Shown: positions 36,316 through 45,838 of the stretch, one piece after another | Layout: every line of letters begins with the position of its first letter | How positions within the stretch are numbered: the stretch's first letter is position 1 | NCBI GenBank assembly: GCA_016699405.1 | Contig: CP064972.1 | Coordinates: 2,449,501-2,513,500, forward strand | Length of the DNA stretch: 64,000 nucleotides | From: Holophagales bacterium | GTDB taxonomy: Bacteria; Acidobacteriota; Thermoanaerobaculia; Multivoradales; JAGPDF01 | Direction of reading: 5' to 3' | The notes under the pieces: generated by a model | Told to the model about the DNA's origin: nothing | Databases searched by the model: none | What the model saw: the letters and a program-made list of their open reading frames with translations, nothing else | Made by a program: the position numbers and the translations under genes

Positions 36316-36515
36316 CGTGTCTCCCTTCTGGCGCGCGGTGCGGGAAGCGTTCCCGCAACGGCCCCTCTCGACAAGCTCTGTGCCTGTGACGGTAGATGCG
36401 TGTGGAGGCGGCCGGGGGGGACATCGCTTGCGCCAGGTGGAGGGCTCCGGCGCAGAGGAAATCGGATCAGACAAATCGCGAGATACCGTCTCGCCCGTCG
36501 ATCGAAAGGAGCCCC

Positions 36516-37099
36516 ATGCGTCGTTTCGCCCGCTGTCTCGTTGCCCTGTTCGCCCTCACGGTCGTCCCGGTCTTGGCCGGAGATCAGGTCGGCACCCTCA
36601 CCGTGCTGCGCCACGTCCGGCCGTCGGAATTGGCCGCGACGCCGTTCATCCGCGCCGTCGATCCCCTCGCGATCTTTTCAAAGTGACGACCTATCAGTTG
36701 ACCGCGGTGTTGAACGGCAACTCGACCGGTGGCATCAACGCCTTCACCTTCTCCCCGGGCGCCACGATCCTCACCGGGAACCGCGGCACCGGATTCGCGG
36801 TGCCCACCGGCACGACGACCACGCTCTGGGCCGGCTTGACGTTCGACAATGTCGGCACGACGACCGGGGCCACGGATACCGAGCTCAACAACTTCGGGAT
36901 CCTGGCGATGGGCCCGGTCGATCTCGGCTCCAGCACCAATACCGGATTCCAGACGGCGGCGGCCGGCTCTTTCTTCTCCACGGCGAATTCGGCGGGATCC
37001 GGGATCACGTTCACGGGTGGAACCCCGTCGTTCGACCTCGGTTGGGAGCTCGTCGTCACGACCCTGCCGGTCGAGCTGACGTCGTTCGGCGTCGAGTAG
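36516..37099 (+). pseudogene. Secreted protein gene with a one-base frameshift
   Basis: ATG at 36516 after AAAGGA; signal peptide CLVALFALTVVPVLAG. The frame reads to PLAIFSK-stop at 36686, but in the next frame the sequence continues smoothly as FKVTTYQLTAVLNGNSTGG through GTTTTLWAGLTFDNVG to LPVELTSFGVE-stop at 37099. One missing T in the run cttttc near 36675 would join both halves (IF-FKVTTYQL) into a protein of about 194 residues. Strand-rich, no DGFE tail. Decay or homopolymer error. Confidence 0.6.
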
Positions 37100-37455
37100 T
37101 TCCATTCCGGAACCGCCCCCCTGCCTCCGCCGTCGGACGTGCCGGCACGGCCGGCGCCGGCGATTCGCCGGGATCGCACGCTGCGGGCGACGCCACGATG
37201 CGGCGGCGATCGGTACCCTGGCCACCCGAGGCCGGGGTCGACTCCGAGGACGTGGCCAGGCCGAGTCGTGTCCGCGGCTTTCCGCGCCCCTCAACGGTCG
37301 CCGAATCGCGCGGACGGCCGCTTCGTCCGTGCTTCCGGAGCGAACGGTGCGCCTGCGGCGCGCGTCTCCGGTAAGCTCTGCCGCCTGTTCGCCGTTGGAG
37401 CTCGATCGACTCGGGGCCATCGCATGGTGGGCCCGGTAGGCGGAGGTGCAAGGAC
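37100..37455. other. Intergenic region without recognised features
   Basis: 356 bases between the frameshifted secreted-protein gene and the beta-helix gene, both on the plus strand. GC-rich, with frames full of Arg and no start and ribosome site that I trust. GGAGG at 37441-37445 precedes the next ATG by 10 bases. No hairpin of note. Confidence 0.4.
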
Positions 37456-38922
37456 ATGGCGATCCCGGTGCGATCGTTGTTGGATGGCCTGCGACGCGGG
37501 GTGGGGTGGCTGCTCTACGCGGCGTGCCTGGCCGTCGTCGATCCGGCTCGCGCTGCGACGATTCCCGTCACCACCACGACCGACGTCGACCTCGACGACG
37601 TCGACTGCTCGTTGCGCGAAGCGATCGTGGCGGCCAATACCGATGCCGGCTATCACGGCTGCCCGCCGGGAGCGGGAGCCGACCGCATCGTTTTCGACCT
37701 CGCCTTTCCGGCGACGATCGCGCTCGCCGCCGATCTGCCGGCGGCGACGACCTCGATGAAGATCCAGGGGCCGGGGCGCACGCAACTGGCCCTCGACGGG
37801 CAGGACCTGCACCGCATCCTGGTGCTCGACTCGCCGGGCGGGTTGCCGTGGTTCTACGTCGAGCGGCTGACGCTGACGCGCGGACGCGCTCCGGGCGGGG
37901 TCAACGGCACCGGCGGCGGTGCCTTCGTCGGCACCCAGGACAAGGCGCTCTTCTCGCGGGTGCGCTTCCTCGCCAACAGCTCGACAAACGGCGGGGGCGG
38001 TCTCGGCCTGAGCGATTCGGGTTCCGGCGGAGCGACGGTGACGCTCGAGGATTGCGAATTCGAAGGCAACTTGGCCGAGGGCGCCCTCGGCGGGGGCGGG
38101 CTCTACTCGTACTACTCGCAAGTCACCGTGCATGGCACCACCTTCTCCGGCAACCGGGCGACCTCAGCCAGCGGAGTCGGAGGCGCCATCCGACAGTTTC
38201 AGGGTCGACTCACGCTCGAGCAGAGCACGCTCTCGGCCAACGAGGCCGACTCCGGCGGAGGCATCTACGTCTCCGGGAACTTCGCTCCCGCGCCGATGAG
38301 CCTGACGATCGTCGATTCGACGATCACCTTGAACCTCGCCAACGCCGACGCGAACACGACGGGAGACGGCGGAGGGCTCGCCATCGCCGGGACCGCAGGG
38401 CTCCTGTCGCTCGACCTGCGCAACAGCGTGGTGGCAGCGAACCTCGACAGCGGGACCGACCTGTTTCCCGACCTGTGGATCCCCTCCGGAATCCTCGCCA
38501 GTCTGGCGACCGGATTCGACTTCGTCGGCAGCCGGGCCGGGGCCACCGGCTACTTTGCTGCCGGCACTCCCAACGCCAGCGGGGACTACGTCGGCACGGT
38601 CTCATCGCCGCTCGATCCGCAACTCGGCATCCTGCGCGACAACGGGGGGCCGACGTCGACGCACCGTCCCCTGCCGTCGGGCCCTTCGCCGCTGATCGAC
38701 AGCGGGAGCTGTTCGAGCGCGGCAACCGACCAGCGCGGTTTCGGCGACCCGTTGTTGCGTCAACGACGCGTCGACGTCGCCACGGTGCCGGATGGGAGCG
38801 GGAGCGACGGCTGCGACATCGGGGCGGTCGAGCTCGACGCATCCGCCGACGCCGCCGACGCGCTCTTCAGCGACGGCTTCGAGCTCGGGCACACCCTGCT
38901 GTGGTCCGACGAGAGCCGATAA
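37456..38922 (+). CDS. CSLREA-domain secreted beta-helix protein with DGFE tail
   Basis: 488 residues. Signal sequence with hydrophobic WLLYAACLAVVDPARA. DVDCSLREAIVAANTD at about 50 is the CSLREA motif that marks secreted parallel beta-helix proteins in several phyla. Residues 130-330 show the beta-helix repeat pattern (NGTGGGAFVGT; NSSTNGGGGLGLSDS; GALGGGGLYSYYS). The stretch DNGGPTSTHRPLPSGPSPLI and GCDIGAVELD are the 'choice-of-anchor Q' end region, whose CDIGAFE-like element normally leads into a C-terminal anchor. Here what follows is LFSDGFELGHTLLWSDESR, the shared tail, which supports a sorting role for it. Confidence 0.85.
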   Translation: MAIPVRSLLDGLRRGVGWLLYAACLAVVDPARAATIPVTTTTDVDLDDVDCSLREAIVAANTDAGYHGCPPGAGADRIVFDLAFPATIALAADLPAATTSMKIQGPGRTQLALDGQDLHRILVLDSPGGLPWFYVERLTLTRGRAPGGVNGTGGGAFVGTQDKALFSRVRFLANSSTNGGGGLGLSDSGSGGATVTLEDCEFEGNLAEGALGGGGLYSYYSQVTVHGTTFSGNRATSASGVGGAIRQFQGRLTLEQSTLSANEADSGGGIYVSGNFAPAPMSLTIVDSTITLNLANADANTTGDGGGLAIAGTAGLLSLDLRNSVVAANLDSGTDLFPDLWIPSGILASLATGFDFVGSRAGATGYFAAGTPNASGDYVGTVSSPLDPQLGILRDNGGPTSTHRPLPSGPSPLIDSGSCSSAATDQRGFGDPLLRQRRVDVATVPDGSGSDGCDIGAVELDASADAADALFSDGFELGHTLLWSDESR

Positions 38923-38949
38923 GCGGGCGTACCGCCGCAGCGCCGGCCG

Positions 38950-40314
38950 CTACGGAGACCCGTGCGACCAGCCGCTGGTCTGACCGCCCTCGAAGCCATC
39001 GGCGAAAACGGTGCTGCCGACCAATCCGAGCGGGGAATAGCCGGCGTAGCCTGGGAAAATCTGGGACCAGTTCGGGTTGCCCATGCGCCGGGCGAGGATC
39101 TCGGCGATCACCCGCCGGTAGTCGGTGGTGATCGCGAGGTCGGCGTGGTCGTAGAGCTGCTCGCTGGCGAGCCCTGGCCAGGTGCCGAAGAGCCGGCCGC
39201 CGGCGACCTGCCCGCCGAGCACGGTGATGACGCCGCCGTGTCCGTGATCGGTGCCGACGTCGTTGTTCTCGCGCAGCCGGCGCCCGAACTCCGACATGAC
39301 GACGACGGTCACCCGCCCTGCAAACGCCGTGGCACCGCTGCCGTCGAGGTCGAGGTAGAAGCCGGCGAGCGCCGCCGACATTTCCTGGATCTTCTCCCAG
39401 AAGTACTGGCCGTCCGCCGCTGTCCCCTGGCCGTTGTGGGTGTCCCAGCCGCCGAGGTCGATCGTCGCGGCGCGCAGTCCCATGTCGAGCTTGAGCAACT
39501 GCGCGGTGAGCTTCATCGTGTCCCCGAACGAGCCGGTCGGGTAGACAGCGCCGTTGGCCGGCACGTAGCTCGTGAGCGGCGGCACGTTCTGCTCGAGGAA
39601 GGCCGAGGCATCGAGCGAGACGAGCCCTTGGGCGTAGCGTGGATCGGTCGCCGACTGCAGCTCGAGGATGTTGCGCAGGCTGGTCTTCTGCGCGTCGCGC
39701 CACGCCGACGGGCCGGTATTGAAGAGGAAGTCGTCGCGATTGGCGAAGGCGACGACGTTGGTGTCGGCGAGCCAGGAGGTCTGCAGCGTCGAGGACACCG
39801 CCACTCGCTGCAGCATCGGAGTCTCCGCTGGCAGGCCCGGTGCGGTCAGGAAGTGGCGGGTCAGCCAGCCGCTCGTCGTGCTGCCCACGCCCGGCGTGCC
39901 GAGCTCCATCTGCGCCTGGTTGTCGAAGTGACTGCGCGACGGCACGGTGAGGCCCGCGGCATGGACGAAGGCGAGATGCCCGTCCTGATAGAGCTCGTGC
40001 AAGCCGGTGGCTGCCGGGTGCAGCCCGAACGGCGTGCCGTCGAGGTTGCCGAGGGAGAGTGCCGCGCCGGTGCTGCTGGTCGGGATCTTGAGCGCCGGGC
40101 GTGCCGTCTCGTAGAGCGTGCGGTCGCTGCCGCCGGTCGGCATCACGAAGCTCAGGCCATCCATGCCGCCGCGCAGGAAGAGGACGATCAGCACGTCGCT
40201 TTCCGGCACGGCGAGCGGATCGGCGAAGACGAGATTGGTGAAGCGCGCGCTGGCGATCCCGGCGATCGCCGTCGAGCACCCCATCAGGAAACCGCGTCGT
40301 GTGGTGTCGCGCAT
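38950..40314 (-). CDS. DUF1501 protein with Tat signal and DGFE tail
   Basis: 454 residues. TTRRGFLMGCSTAIAGIASA is a Tat signal (RRGF). The body shows DUF1501 features: VLFLRGGMDGLSFVMPTG, FGLHPAATGL, VHAAG, DLGGWDTHNGQG and VVVMSEFGRRLREN...GTDHGHGG, an alkaline-phosphatase-like fold with sulfatase-type metal motifs. The protein ends VFADGFEGGQTSGWSHGSP, a shared tail. Start is 13 bases after the stop of the DUF1800 gene, same strand: the two families are a well-known pair of unknown function, often in Planctomycetes and Acidobacteria. Exported folded through Tat. Confidence 0.9.
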   Translation of the reverse strand: MRDTTRRGFLMGCSTAIAGIASARFTNLVFADPLAVPESDVLIVLFLRGGMDGLSFVMPTGGSDRTLYETARPALKIPTSSTGAALSLGNLDGTPFGLHPAATGLHELYQDGHLAFVHAAGLTVPSRSHFDNQAQMELGTPGVGSTTSGWLTRHFLTAPGLPAETPMLQRVAVSSTLQTSWLADTNVVAFANRDDFLFNTGPSAWRDAQKTSLRNILELQSATDPRYAQGLVSLDASAFLEQNVPPLTSYVPANGAVYPTGSFGDTMKLTAQLLKLDMGLRAATIDLGGWDTHNGQGTAADGQYFWEKIQEMSAALAGFYLDLDGSGATAFAGRVTVVVMSEFGRRLRENNDVGTDHGHGGVITVLGGQVAGGRLFGTWPGLASEQLYDHADLAITTDYRRVIAEILARRMGNPNWSQIFPGYAGYSPLGLVGSTVFADGFEGGQTSGWSHGSP

Positions 40315-40327
40315 GATCTCCTCGCGC

Positions 40328-42103
40328 CTATTTCAGGAAGAAGTCGGGGGTCATGAACATCAGGGCGACGAGCGAACGCACGCGCGAGCGGACGGTGCTC
40401 GAGGTGTCGAGGTTCAACTGCAGGGAGGGCGAGCTGCCCTGCGCCATGAAATCGACGAGCTCGGCGCGGACGGCAGTGTCGAGCGCGCGGCCGAAGATCC
40501 GGTCAATCCAGAAGTCGACGAGCTGGTTGCTGCTCGCCAGGTGGCTGGGGAACGCGGCGTAGACCTGACCCAGGATGTCGAGGCGGAAATCGTCGGTGGC
40601 TGTCGAGCCGTCGATGTCCTGGTCGATCAGCCAGGCGCCGAGGCGCCAGCACTGGAGTCGCGTGTTGGTGCCGACCCACGCCTCTTCGCGGTCGGGATAG
40701 CCGTCCGGCGGGACTCTCCCGAACAGCGTCTGCCCGGTGCGCGAAAGACGGGAGAGGAAGCTCGCGGTGTCCGGCTCGACGGTGAGCGGGTTCTGGCTGG
40801 TGTAGCCGAACTGCCAGTTGGCGGAGGCGGCGCGCATCGCCGAGACGGCGAACTCGACCGGCCGCTTGATCTTGGCGCCCCACGTCGACTTGAACTCGCT
40901 CGACAGCACGATCGCGGTGACCACCTGTCGGAGCTGGTCGGTGGCCTGCCAGGTGGAGGTGAAGAGCGAAGCGACACTGTCCACCAGAGACTCCGGCGGA
41001 TCGTCGGCGACCAGGCGGCGGCAGAGCTTGCGCGCCACGTAGCGGCCGGTTCCCGGATGCGCGGCGAGCAGGTCGAGCACGTCCTCGCCGTCCTTCTCGG
41101 CGACCTGGTCGGCGGGGAGGTTGACGAAGCCCTGAGAGAGGATGGCCTTCTGGAAGCGATCGTGGTTGCCGGCGGTGTAGGAAAACAGGCCGCTGGCGCT
41201 CGCCACCCCCCAGCCGGTGAAGCAGCGCGCCGCCTCGTAGACGTCGGCGTCCACGTATCCGGCGGGAACGGGCGAGCCGGCCGACGGCGTGCCGGCCGGC
41301 CAGGTTGCGAAGGTCGGATCGGGCCACGTCGGCACGCTCGCCTGCTGGCCGACGCCCACGTAGTTCTCCGCTCCCAGCGTGTGGAGCTCGAAGAGCTCGC
41401 GGGCCCAGTTCTCGTTGGGGCCGGCGGCGGTGTTGGTGTAGTTGTCGAGGTAGTAGAGCATCGACGTCGAGCGCGCCACGGCAGCGAGCAGCTCGCGGAA
41501 GTTCCCGAACACATGCGGTCGGATGACCTCGCGGTCGTAGTGGACGTAGGTCTCCTGCCCGATGTTCTCGTAACCGTAGACGTTGAAGTGGTTCATCCAG
41601 AAGTCGACCAGCACCTCGCGCAGCTGCCACTTGCTGTAGACCATGCGCGACAGGCTGTCGAGCCGCGTCTCTTCGACCGGCCGGCTCGGCTGGACGTTGC
41701 CGACCTCGTGGTCCAGCCAGAGCTGGTTGAGGCTCTTGTCGAGCGTCGTCAGGCCGGCGCTGGGAAAGCCGGCGAGGCCGTTGCGGCGTTGCCAATACTC
41801 GGTGTCGTTGGCGGCCACCGGGTCCGGCGTCGTCTGTTGCGCCACCCAGGCGGCGAGGCGGCTGTCGTCGTCGGCGCCGAGGGCGTTGAAGGCGGCGATC
41901 TCTCCGGGTCGCGGTCCGAACGCCAGCCGATTGAGCACGACGACAGCGAGGGTCGGAGCGGTGAGCGGCTCTCGGCCCGACGACAGCTCGTTCAGGCTCT
42001 CCGCCTGGGTTTCCAGTGCGACGACGCCGCTGTGGTCGGGTGGCACCAGCAGCTCCCGGCGACTGGGTGTCGAAGCGGAACGGGTCGTCGCGGCGCTCTC
42101 CAT
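40328..42103 (-). CDS. DUF1800 protein
   Basis: 591 residues. DUF1800 hallmarks: VVVLNRLAFGPRPGEIAAF near 55, VDFWMNHFNVYGY (catalytic-looking N-H), STSMLYYLDNYTNTAAGPNE, NWARELFELHTLG, and VARKLCRRLVADDPPE. Upstream gene of the DUF1800/DUF1501 operon. The N-terminus has SRRELLV but no hydrophobic helix, so export is not obvious; the partner may carry it out through Tat as a complex (inference). GGAGGAG is 8 bases before the ATG. The biochemical function of the pair is unknown. Confidence 0.9.
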   Translation of the reverse strand: MESAATTRSASTPSRRELLVPPDHSGVVALETQAESLNELSSGREPLTAPTLAVVVLNRLAFGPRPGEIAAFNALGADDDSRLAAWVAQQTTPDPVAANDTEYWQRRNGLAGFPSAGLTTLDKSLNQLWLDHEVGNVQPSRPVEETRLDSLSRMVYSKWQLREVLVDFWMNHFNVYGYENIGQETYVHYDREVIRPHVFGNFRELLAAVARSTSMLYYLDNYTNTAAGPNENWARELFELHTLGAENYVGVGQQASVPTWPDPTFATWPAGTPSAGSPVPAGYVDADVYEAARCFTGWGVASASGLFSYTAGNHDRFQKAILSQGFVNLPADQVAEKDGEDVLDLLAAHPGTGRYVARKLCRRLVADDPPESLVDSVASLFTSTWQATDQLRQVVTAIVLSSEFKSTWGAKIKRPVEFAVSAMRAASANWQFGYTSQNPLTVEPDTASFLSRLSRTGQTLFGRVPPDGYPDREEAWVGTNTRLQCWRLGAWLIDQDIDGSTATDDFRLDILGQVYAAFPSHLASSNQLVDFWIDRIFGRALDTAVRAELVDFMAQGSSPSLQLNLDTSSTVRSRVRSLVALMFMTPDFFLK

Positions 42104-42346
42104 GCAGAAACTCCTCCTGGCCCGGGTCTTCGAATTTCGAGGGCGAACCTAGCCGCATGGCGAGCATCCACGAATGGAGGGGTTCACACGGAGGGCGCGA
42201 CCCGTGCGATCCGCCCGGGTCCCCCCGGCGGTGATCGGGCTGGTGAAACCATGCCGGCGGGGCCGCTCGCCCTCTCGGCGCGCGGCGACGAGGCGCCGCT
42301 GCCGGCGACTCGCGGCCGGCGCCCACCCCTCGGCCACCAGGCGGCT

Positions 42347-44911
42347 TCAGCTCTCGCGCAGGGTGAAGGCGAAGGTGGCGCCGCGGTCGAGCTCGCCCTC
42401 GGCCCGCACTCGGCCGCCGTGGCGGCCGACGATCTTGCCGACGAGGGCGAGGCCGATCCCCGTGCCTTCGAACTCCTCGGCGGAGTGCAGGCGCTGGAAG
42501 ACGCCGAAGAGCTTGTGGGCGTAGCGCGGGTCGAAGCCGACGCCGTTGTCGCGCACGAAATACTCGACGACGCCGTCGGCCTCGTGGCTGCCGATCTCGA
42601 TGACGGGACGCTCGCGCGGCGAGGCGAACTTGAAGGCGTTGGCGACCAGGTTGCGCAACACGACTTCGATCAGTCGAGCGTCAGCCTGCGCCGGCGGGAG
42701 CTCGGCGACGCGGATTTCGTACCGCTCACCGCCGCTGGCCGGGAGGCACTCGGCCGCCACCCGGAGCGCCAGCTCGGTCATCTCGACGCGCCCAAGATGC
42801 AGGTCGAGACGCCCGGTGCGCGAGAAGTTCAGCAGGTCGTCGATCAGCCGGCCCATGCGACGCGAGCTCGAACGCAGTGAGCCGAGAAGGCGCTGCGCCT
42901 CCTCGTCGCCGAGGGCGGCGACCTGCTCCTCGAGCAGGCCGGCATAGCCGTCGATCGCCCGCACCGGCGCGCGCAGGTCGTGGGCGACGCTGTAGGAGAA
43001 CGACTCCATCTCCTCGAGCGCCGAGCGCAGCTCGGCCGTGCGCGTGGCGACACGGCTCTCCAGCTCGCGATTGAGCTCACGGACCTCCTCTTCCGCCCGC
43101 TTGCGCTCGGTGATGTCCTGCGACACGCCGACGACGCGGACCGGGCGCCCGGCCGCATCGCGGATCGCCACGCCGCGTGCGTGGACGCAACGTACGACGC
43201 CGTCCGACCGCCGGACGATCCGGTGCTCCACCTCGTTCTGCTCGCTGCCTGCGAGGTAGTCGCGGATTGCCTTGTCGACCCGGCTCTTGTCGTCCGGGTG
43301 GACGAGCGCGAGCAGATGGCCGGTGCGGATCGGCTCGCCCGGCGAGAAGCCGTAGATCTTGCGGAATTCGTCCGAGGCCGTCCAGCGGCCGGTCGCCACG
43401 TCCCACTCGATCGAGCCGACCTGGCCGATCGCCTCGGCCTCGCGCAACAGGTCGCGCTCGCGTTGCAGCTCCGCTTCGATCGCCTTGCGCTTCGAGATGT
43501 CCTTGAGCAGCCCGACCATGAAATCGACCGAGCCGTCCGCTCTGCGCACGCAGCCGACCGAAACGAGCGACCAGAGGATGCCGCCGCCCTTGCGGAGGAA
43601 ACGCTTCTCGAGCGAGTAGGAGTCGATCTCGCCGGCGAGCACCCGGCGGAGCTGCGCGAGATCGGCGGCGAGGTCGTCGGGATGGGTGAGCAGGCCCCAG
43701 GTCAGGTCCGCCATCTCGTCGCGGGAGTAGCCGAGAAGCTCGCAGAGCTGGTCGTTGACCTCGAGCCAGCCCATCTGCGGCGAGGTGATGGCCAACCCGA
43801 CGAGCGGCAGATGGAAAGTGCTGCGAAAGCGCGCCTCGCTCCTTCGGATCGCGTCGGCTGCCTCGATCGCCCGCCGGCGGGCGCGCACCAGCGACCAGGT
43901 GAGCGCGGTCAGCAGCAGGCTGGTGAGCCCGCCCGCGGCGGCGACGAGCGCGACTCGTCCCGACGCGTAGCTCACCTCGAGCCCCGGTTGGGACGAGACG
44001 GCGAGGCTCCAGGTGCGCCCGCCGACAGTCAGCGGCAGGACTTTGAGGCGCCCCGCCCCGGGGCCGCTGCCCGGCGGACCCGGATGGCTGCGGAAGAGGC
44101 GGGTCTCGGGCGTCAGGGCCGGTCCGTCGAACAGCTCGATGGCGATCTGCCGGTCGTCGTCGCCGAGGATGCCGCTCATCAGGTCGCCCATCCGGAACGT
44201 GCCGAAGACCCAGCCGGCGATCGCCGCTCGTCTGGCCTCGACGGTGTCCGGAACGATCGCCCCGCGATAGACCGGCATCATCATGATCGCCCCGGCCTGG
44301 ACGTCGTCGTGCGTCTCCTGTTGCAGTGTCACCTTGCCGGTGAGCTTGGCTCGACCGGCATCGCGTGCCTGTTCGGCGCACTCCCGTCGCTTCGCCTCGG
44401 AGAGCAGGTCGAATCCGAACACCCGCAGGTTCCGCCCGCTGAACGGCTCGATGAAGACGACCGGACTGTAGGCCGGTCGCTCGCCGGTCGGCCGGATGAA
44501 ATAGTCGACGAAGCCTTCGGCGCGCACGGCGGCCACGTGCCGGTCCTTCTCCTCGGCGGCGATTCGCTTGGCGAATCCGACGGCCTGGATGCCGCGGTAG
44601 TCGTTTCCGAGGCGAAGCGCTCCGACATAGTCACGGAACTCGCGCCGCGTGACCTCGTCCGACGAGGCGAAGAGGCCGACCGTGCCGCGCAGCACCTGTT
44701 CGTAGGCGGCCATGCGGTCGTCGATCCGCTCCGCCACCTCCCGCACGTGCTCCTCGAGGCCTTCCTCCACCTCGCGCTCGTTCGCGCGCTGTTCGCGCTG
44801 GGCGAGCAGCAGGGCCAGGCCCAAGGTGGTCGCCAGCACCAGCCAGGGGAGGCGGTCGAGCGTGCGCGAATCGCGGATGCGCGAGACGAACGACGAGTGG
44901 GTCGGTGGCAT
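42347..44911 (-). CDS. CHASE-PAS-PAS hybrid-type sensor histidine kinase
   Basis: 854 residues. Membrane helix WLVLATTLGLALLLA, an external CHASE domain (residues 40-320; FASSDEVTRREFRDYVGAL, GIQAVGFAKRI, SPVVFIEPFSG), second helix ALVAAAGGLTSLLLTALTWS, two PAS domains (FHLPLVGLAITSPQMGWLEV and SIEWDVATGRWTASDEF), each with a PAC segment, then HisKA with FSYSVAHDLRAPVRAIDGYA (phosphorylated His) and a HATPase with NLVANAFKFAS, DNGVGFDP and GTGIGLALVGKIV. No receiver domain. No response regulator is adjacent, so it is an orphan kinase. CHASE domains bind small ligands such as cytokinin-like molecules or peptides. Start ATG 44911 chosen over a TTG two codons upstream. Confidence 0.9.
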   Translation of the reverse strand: MPPTHSSFVSRIRDSRTLDRLPWLVLATTLGLALLLAQREQRANEREVEEGLEEHVREVAERIDDRMAAYEQVLRGTVGLFASSDEVTRREFRDYVGALRLGNDYRGIQAVGFAKRIAAEEKDRHVAAVRAEGFVDYFIRPTGERPAYSPVVFIEPFSGRNLRVFGFDLLSEAKRRECAEQARDAGRAKLTGKVTLQQETHDDVQAGAIMMMPVYRGAIVPDTVEARRAAIAGWVFGTFRMGDLMSGILGDDDRQIAIELFDGPALTPETRLFRSHPGPPGSGPGAGRLKVLPLTVGGRTWSLAVSSQPGLEVSYASGRVALVAAAGGLTSLLLTALTWSLVRARRRAIEAADAIRRSEARFRSTFHLPLVGLAITSPQMGWLEVNDQLCELLGYSRDEMADLTWGLLTHPDDLAADLAQLRRVLAGEIDSYSLEKRFLRKGGGILWSLVSVGCVRRADGSVDFMVGLLKDISKRKAIEAELQRERDLLREAEAIGQVGSIEWDVATGRWTASDEFRKIYGFSPGEPIRTGHLLALVHPDDKSRVDKAIRDYLAGSEQNEVEHRIVRRSDGVVRCVHARGVAIRDAAGRPVRVVGVSQDITERKRAEEEVRELNRELESRVATRTAELRSALEEMESFSYSVAHDLRAPVRAIDGYAGLLEEQVAALGDEEAQRLLGSLRSSSRRMGRLIDDLLNFSRTGRLDLHLGRVEMTELALRVAAECLPASGGERYEIRVAELPPAQADARLIEVVLRNLVANAFKFASPRERPVIEIGSHEADGVVEYFVRDNGVGFDPRYAHKLFGVFQRLHSAEEFEGTGIGLALVGKIVGRHGGRVRAEGELDRGATFAFTLRES

Positions 44912-45363
44912 CGGCAACGCGCGCTCCCTCGGCGGTTCCTTGCAGGCCGATCGACTCCCGATCCGGCCGCTCCAGCGAGGTCCGCGTGTCGTTCGCTTCC
45001 CCCCGGAAGTGAGCGGCCGAGGCGGGCGGACTCCGCGGCCTCCCCGAGGAGCGTAGGGGCTCGTGTCGGGGATGTAAAGACTCGCCGGATCTGGATCGGG
45101 CCGGACCGGCGATCGGCGAGGCCCGATCGCCGTCCGCCGAACCGCGACCCGGTTGGCGGCGGTGTCCCCGGGCGCGTCGCGACCCCGTATCCCTCAGCGA
45201 CGGAGATTCCATCGTCGCGTGCGCGGTGCGGGTGGGAAGGGTGGGCGGCCGAGGGGCACGAGAGCGCGGCAGCGGGGCGCCGATCGGCGGCGTCCGAGGG
45301 GCTCCGGGAGTGCCACGCGGCCGTTGCCCGAGAGGCGCGGCCCAGACTCGAAGGAGAGTGCTC
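44912..45363. other. Divergent intergenic region
   Basis: 452 bases between the histidine kinase gene (minus) and a lipoprotein gene (plus). One imperfect-loop palindrome, gatcgggcc (45094-45102) with its complement at 45120-45128, could be an operator or a small hairpin. AAGGAGAG precedes the lipoprotein start. No tRNA and no convincing promoter consensus are seen. Confidence 0.4.
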
Positions 45364-45738
45364 ATGCGCCAGTTGCTCGTGTCGTCGTTCGTCTTCGCCC
45401 TGGTGATTTCCGCTGTCGGTTGCAGCAAGAGCGGTGGCAACGCCGCGGCGCCGGTCGGTGGCGGAGCCGTCGCCGCCGCACCCACCGGTGGCGGCCCGAG
45501 CGTCGCCTCGACGGGAGTCGCGGAGTGCGACCAGTACATCCGCAAGTACATGGACTGCATTGCCTCCAAGGTGCCCGAGGCGGCGCGCGCGCAGTACCAG
45601 GCCGCGTTCGATCAGACGGTCGCCACCTGGAAGGCGGTCGCCGTCGATCCGAACGGCAAGGCGGGTCTCGCTGCCGCCTGCAAGGCTGCCGAAACCGCAG
45701 CCGCTCCGGCGATGCAGGCGTACGGCTGCACGTTCTGA
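45364..45738 (+). CDS. Small lipoprotein
   Basis: 124 residues. Lipobox VGC (ISAVGCSKSGG) near residue 20. A Gly/Ala linker is followed by a helical domain, ECDQYIRKYMDCIASKVPEA ... AACKAAETAAAPAMQAYGC, with four Cys that can form two disulfides; the CxxY...CxxK pattern recalls small eukaryote-like CHCH folds but I cannot name a family. AAGGAGAG before the ATG. A strong hairpin follows its stop. Envelope protein of unknown function. Confidence 0.7.
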   Translation: MRQLLVSSFVFALVISAVGCSKSGGNAAAPVGGGAVAAAPTGGGPSVASTGVAECDQYIRKYMDCIASKVPEAARAQYQAAFDQTVATWKAVAVDPNGKAGLAAACKAAETAAAPAMQAYGCTF

Positions 45739-45786
45739 TCCGCCCCCGGCGCGCCTGGCGGAGGCGCGTCGGTCGACTCGTCGTGG

Positions 45787-45814
45787 AAACGGCCGGGAGG
45801 GAGCCCGGCCGTTT
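45787..45814. terminator. Bidirectional hairpin between convergent genes
   Basis: Perfect 11-bp arms aaacggccggg (45787-45797) and cccggccgttt (45804-45814), loop agggag, between the stops at 45738 (plus) and 45839 (minus). Short T and A runs at the arm ends support intrinsic termination in both directions. Confidence 0.7.
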
Positions 45815-45838
45815 CGTTTGCGGCGGTCGCCGCGAGCG

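Noticed and set aside
42347..44911. Histidine kinase paired with the nearby DUF1800/1501 operon
   Set aside because: Same strand but 243 bases apart and no response regulator; no evidence of functional link.
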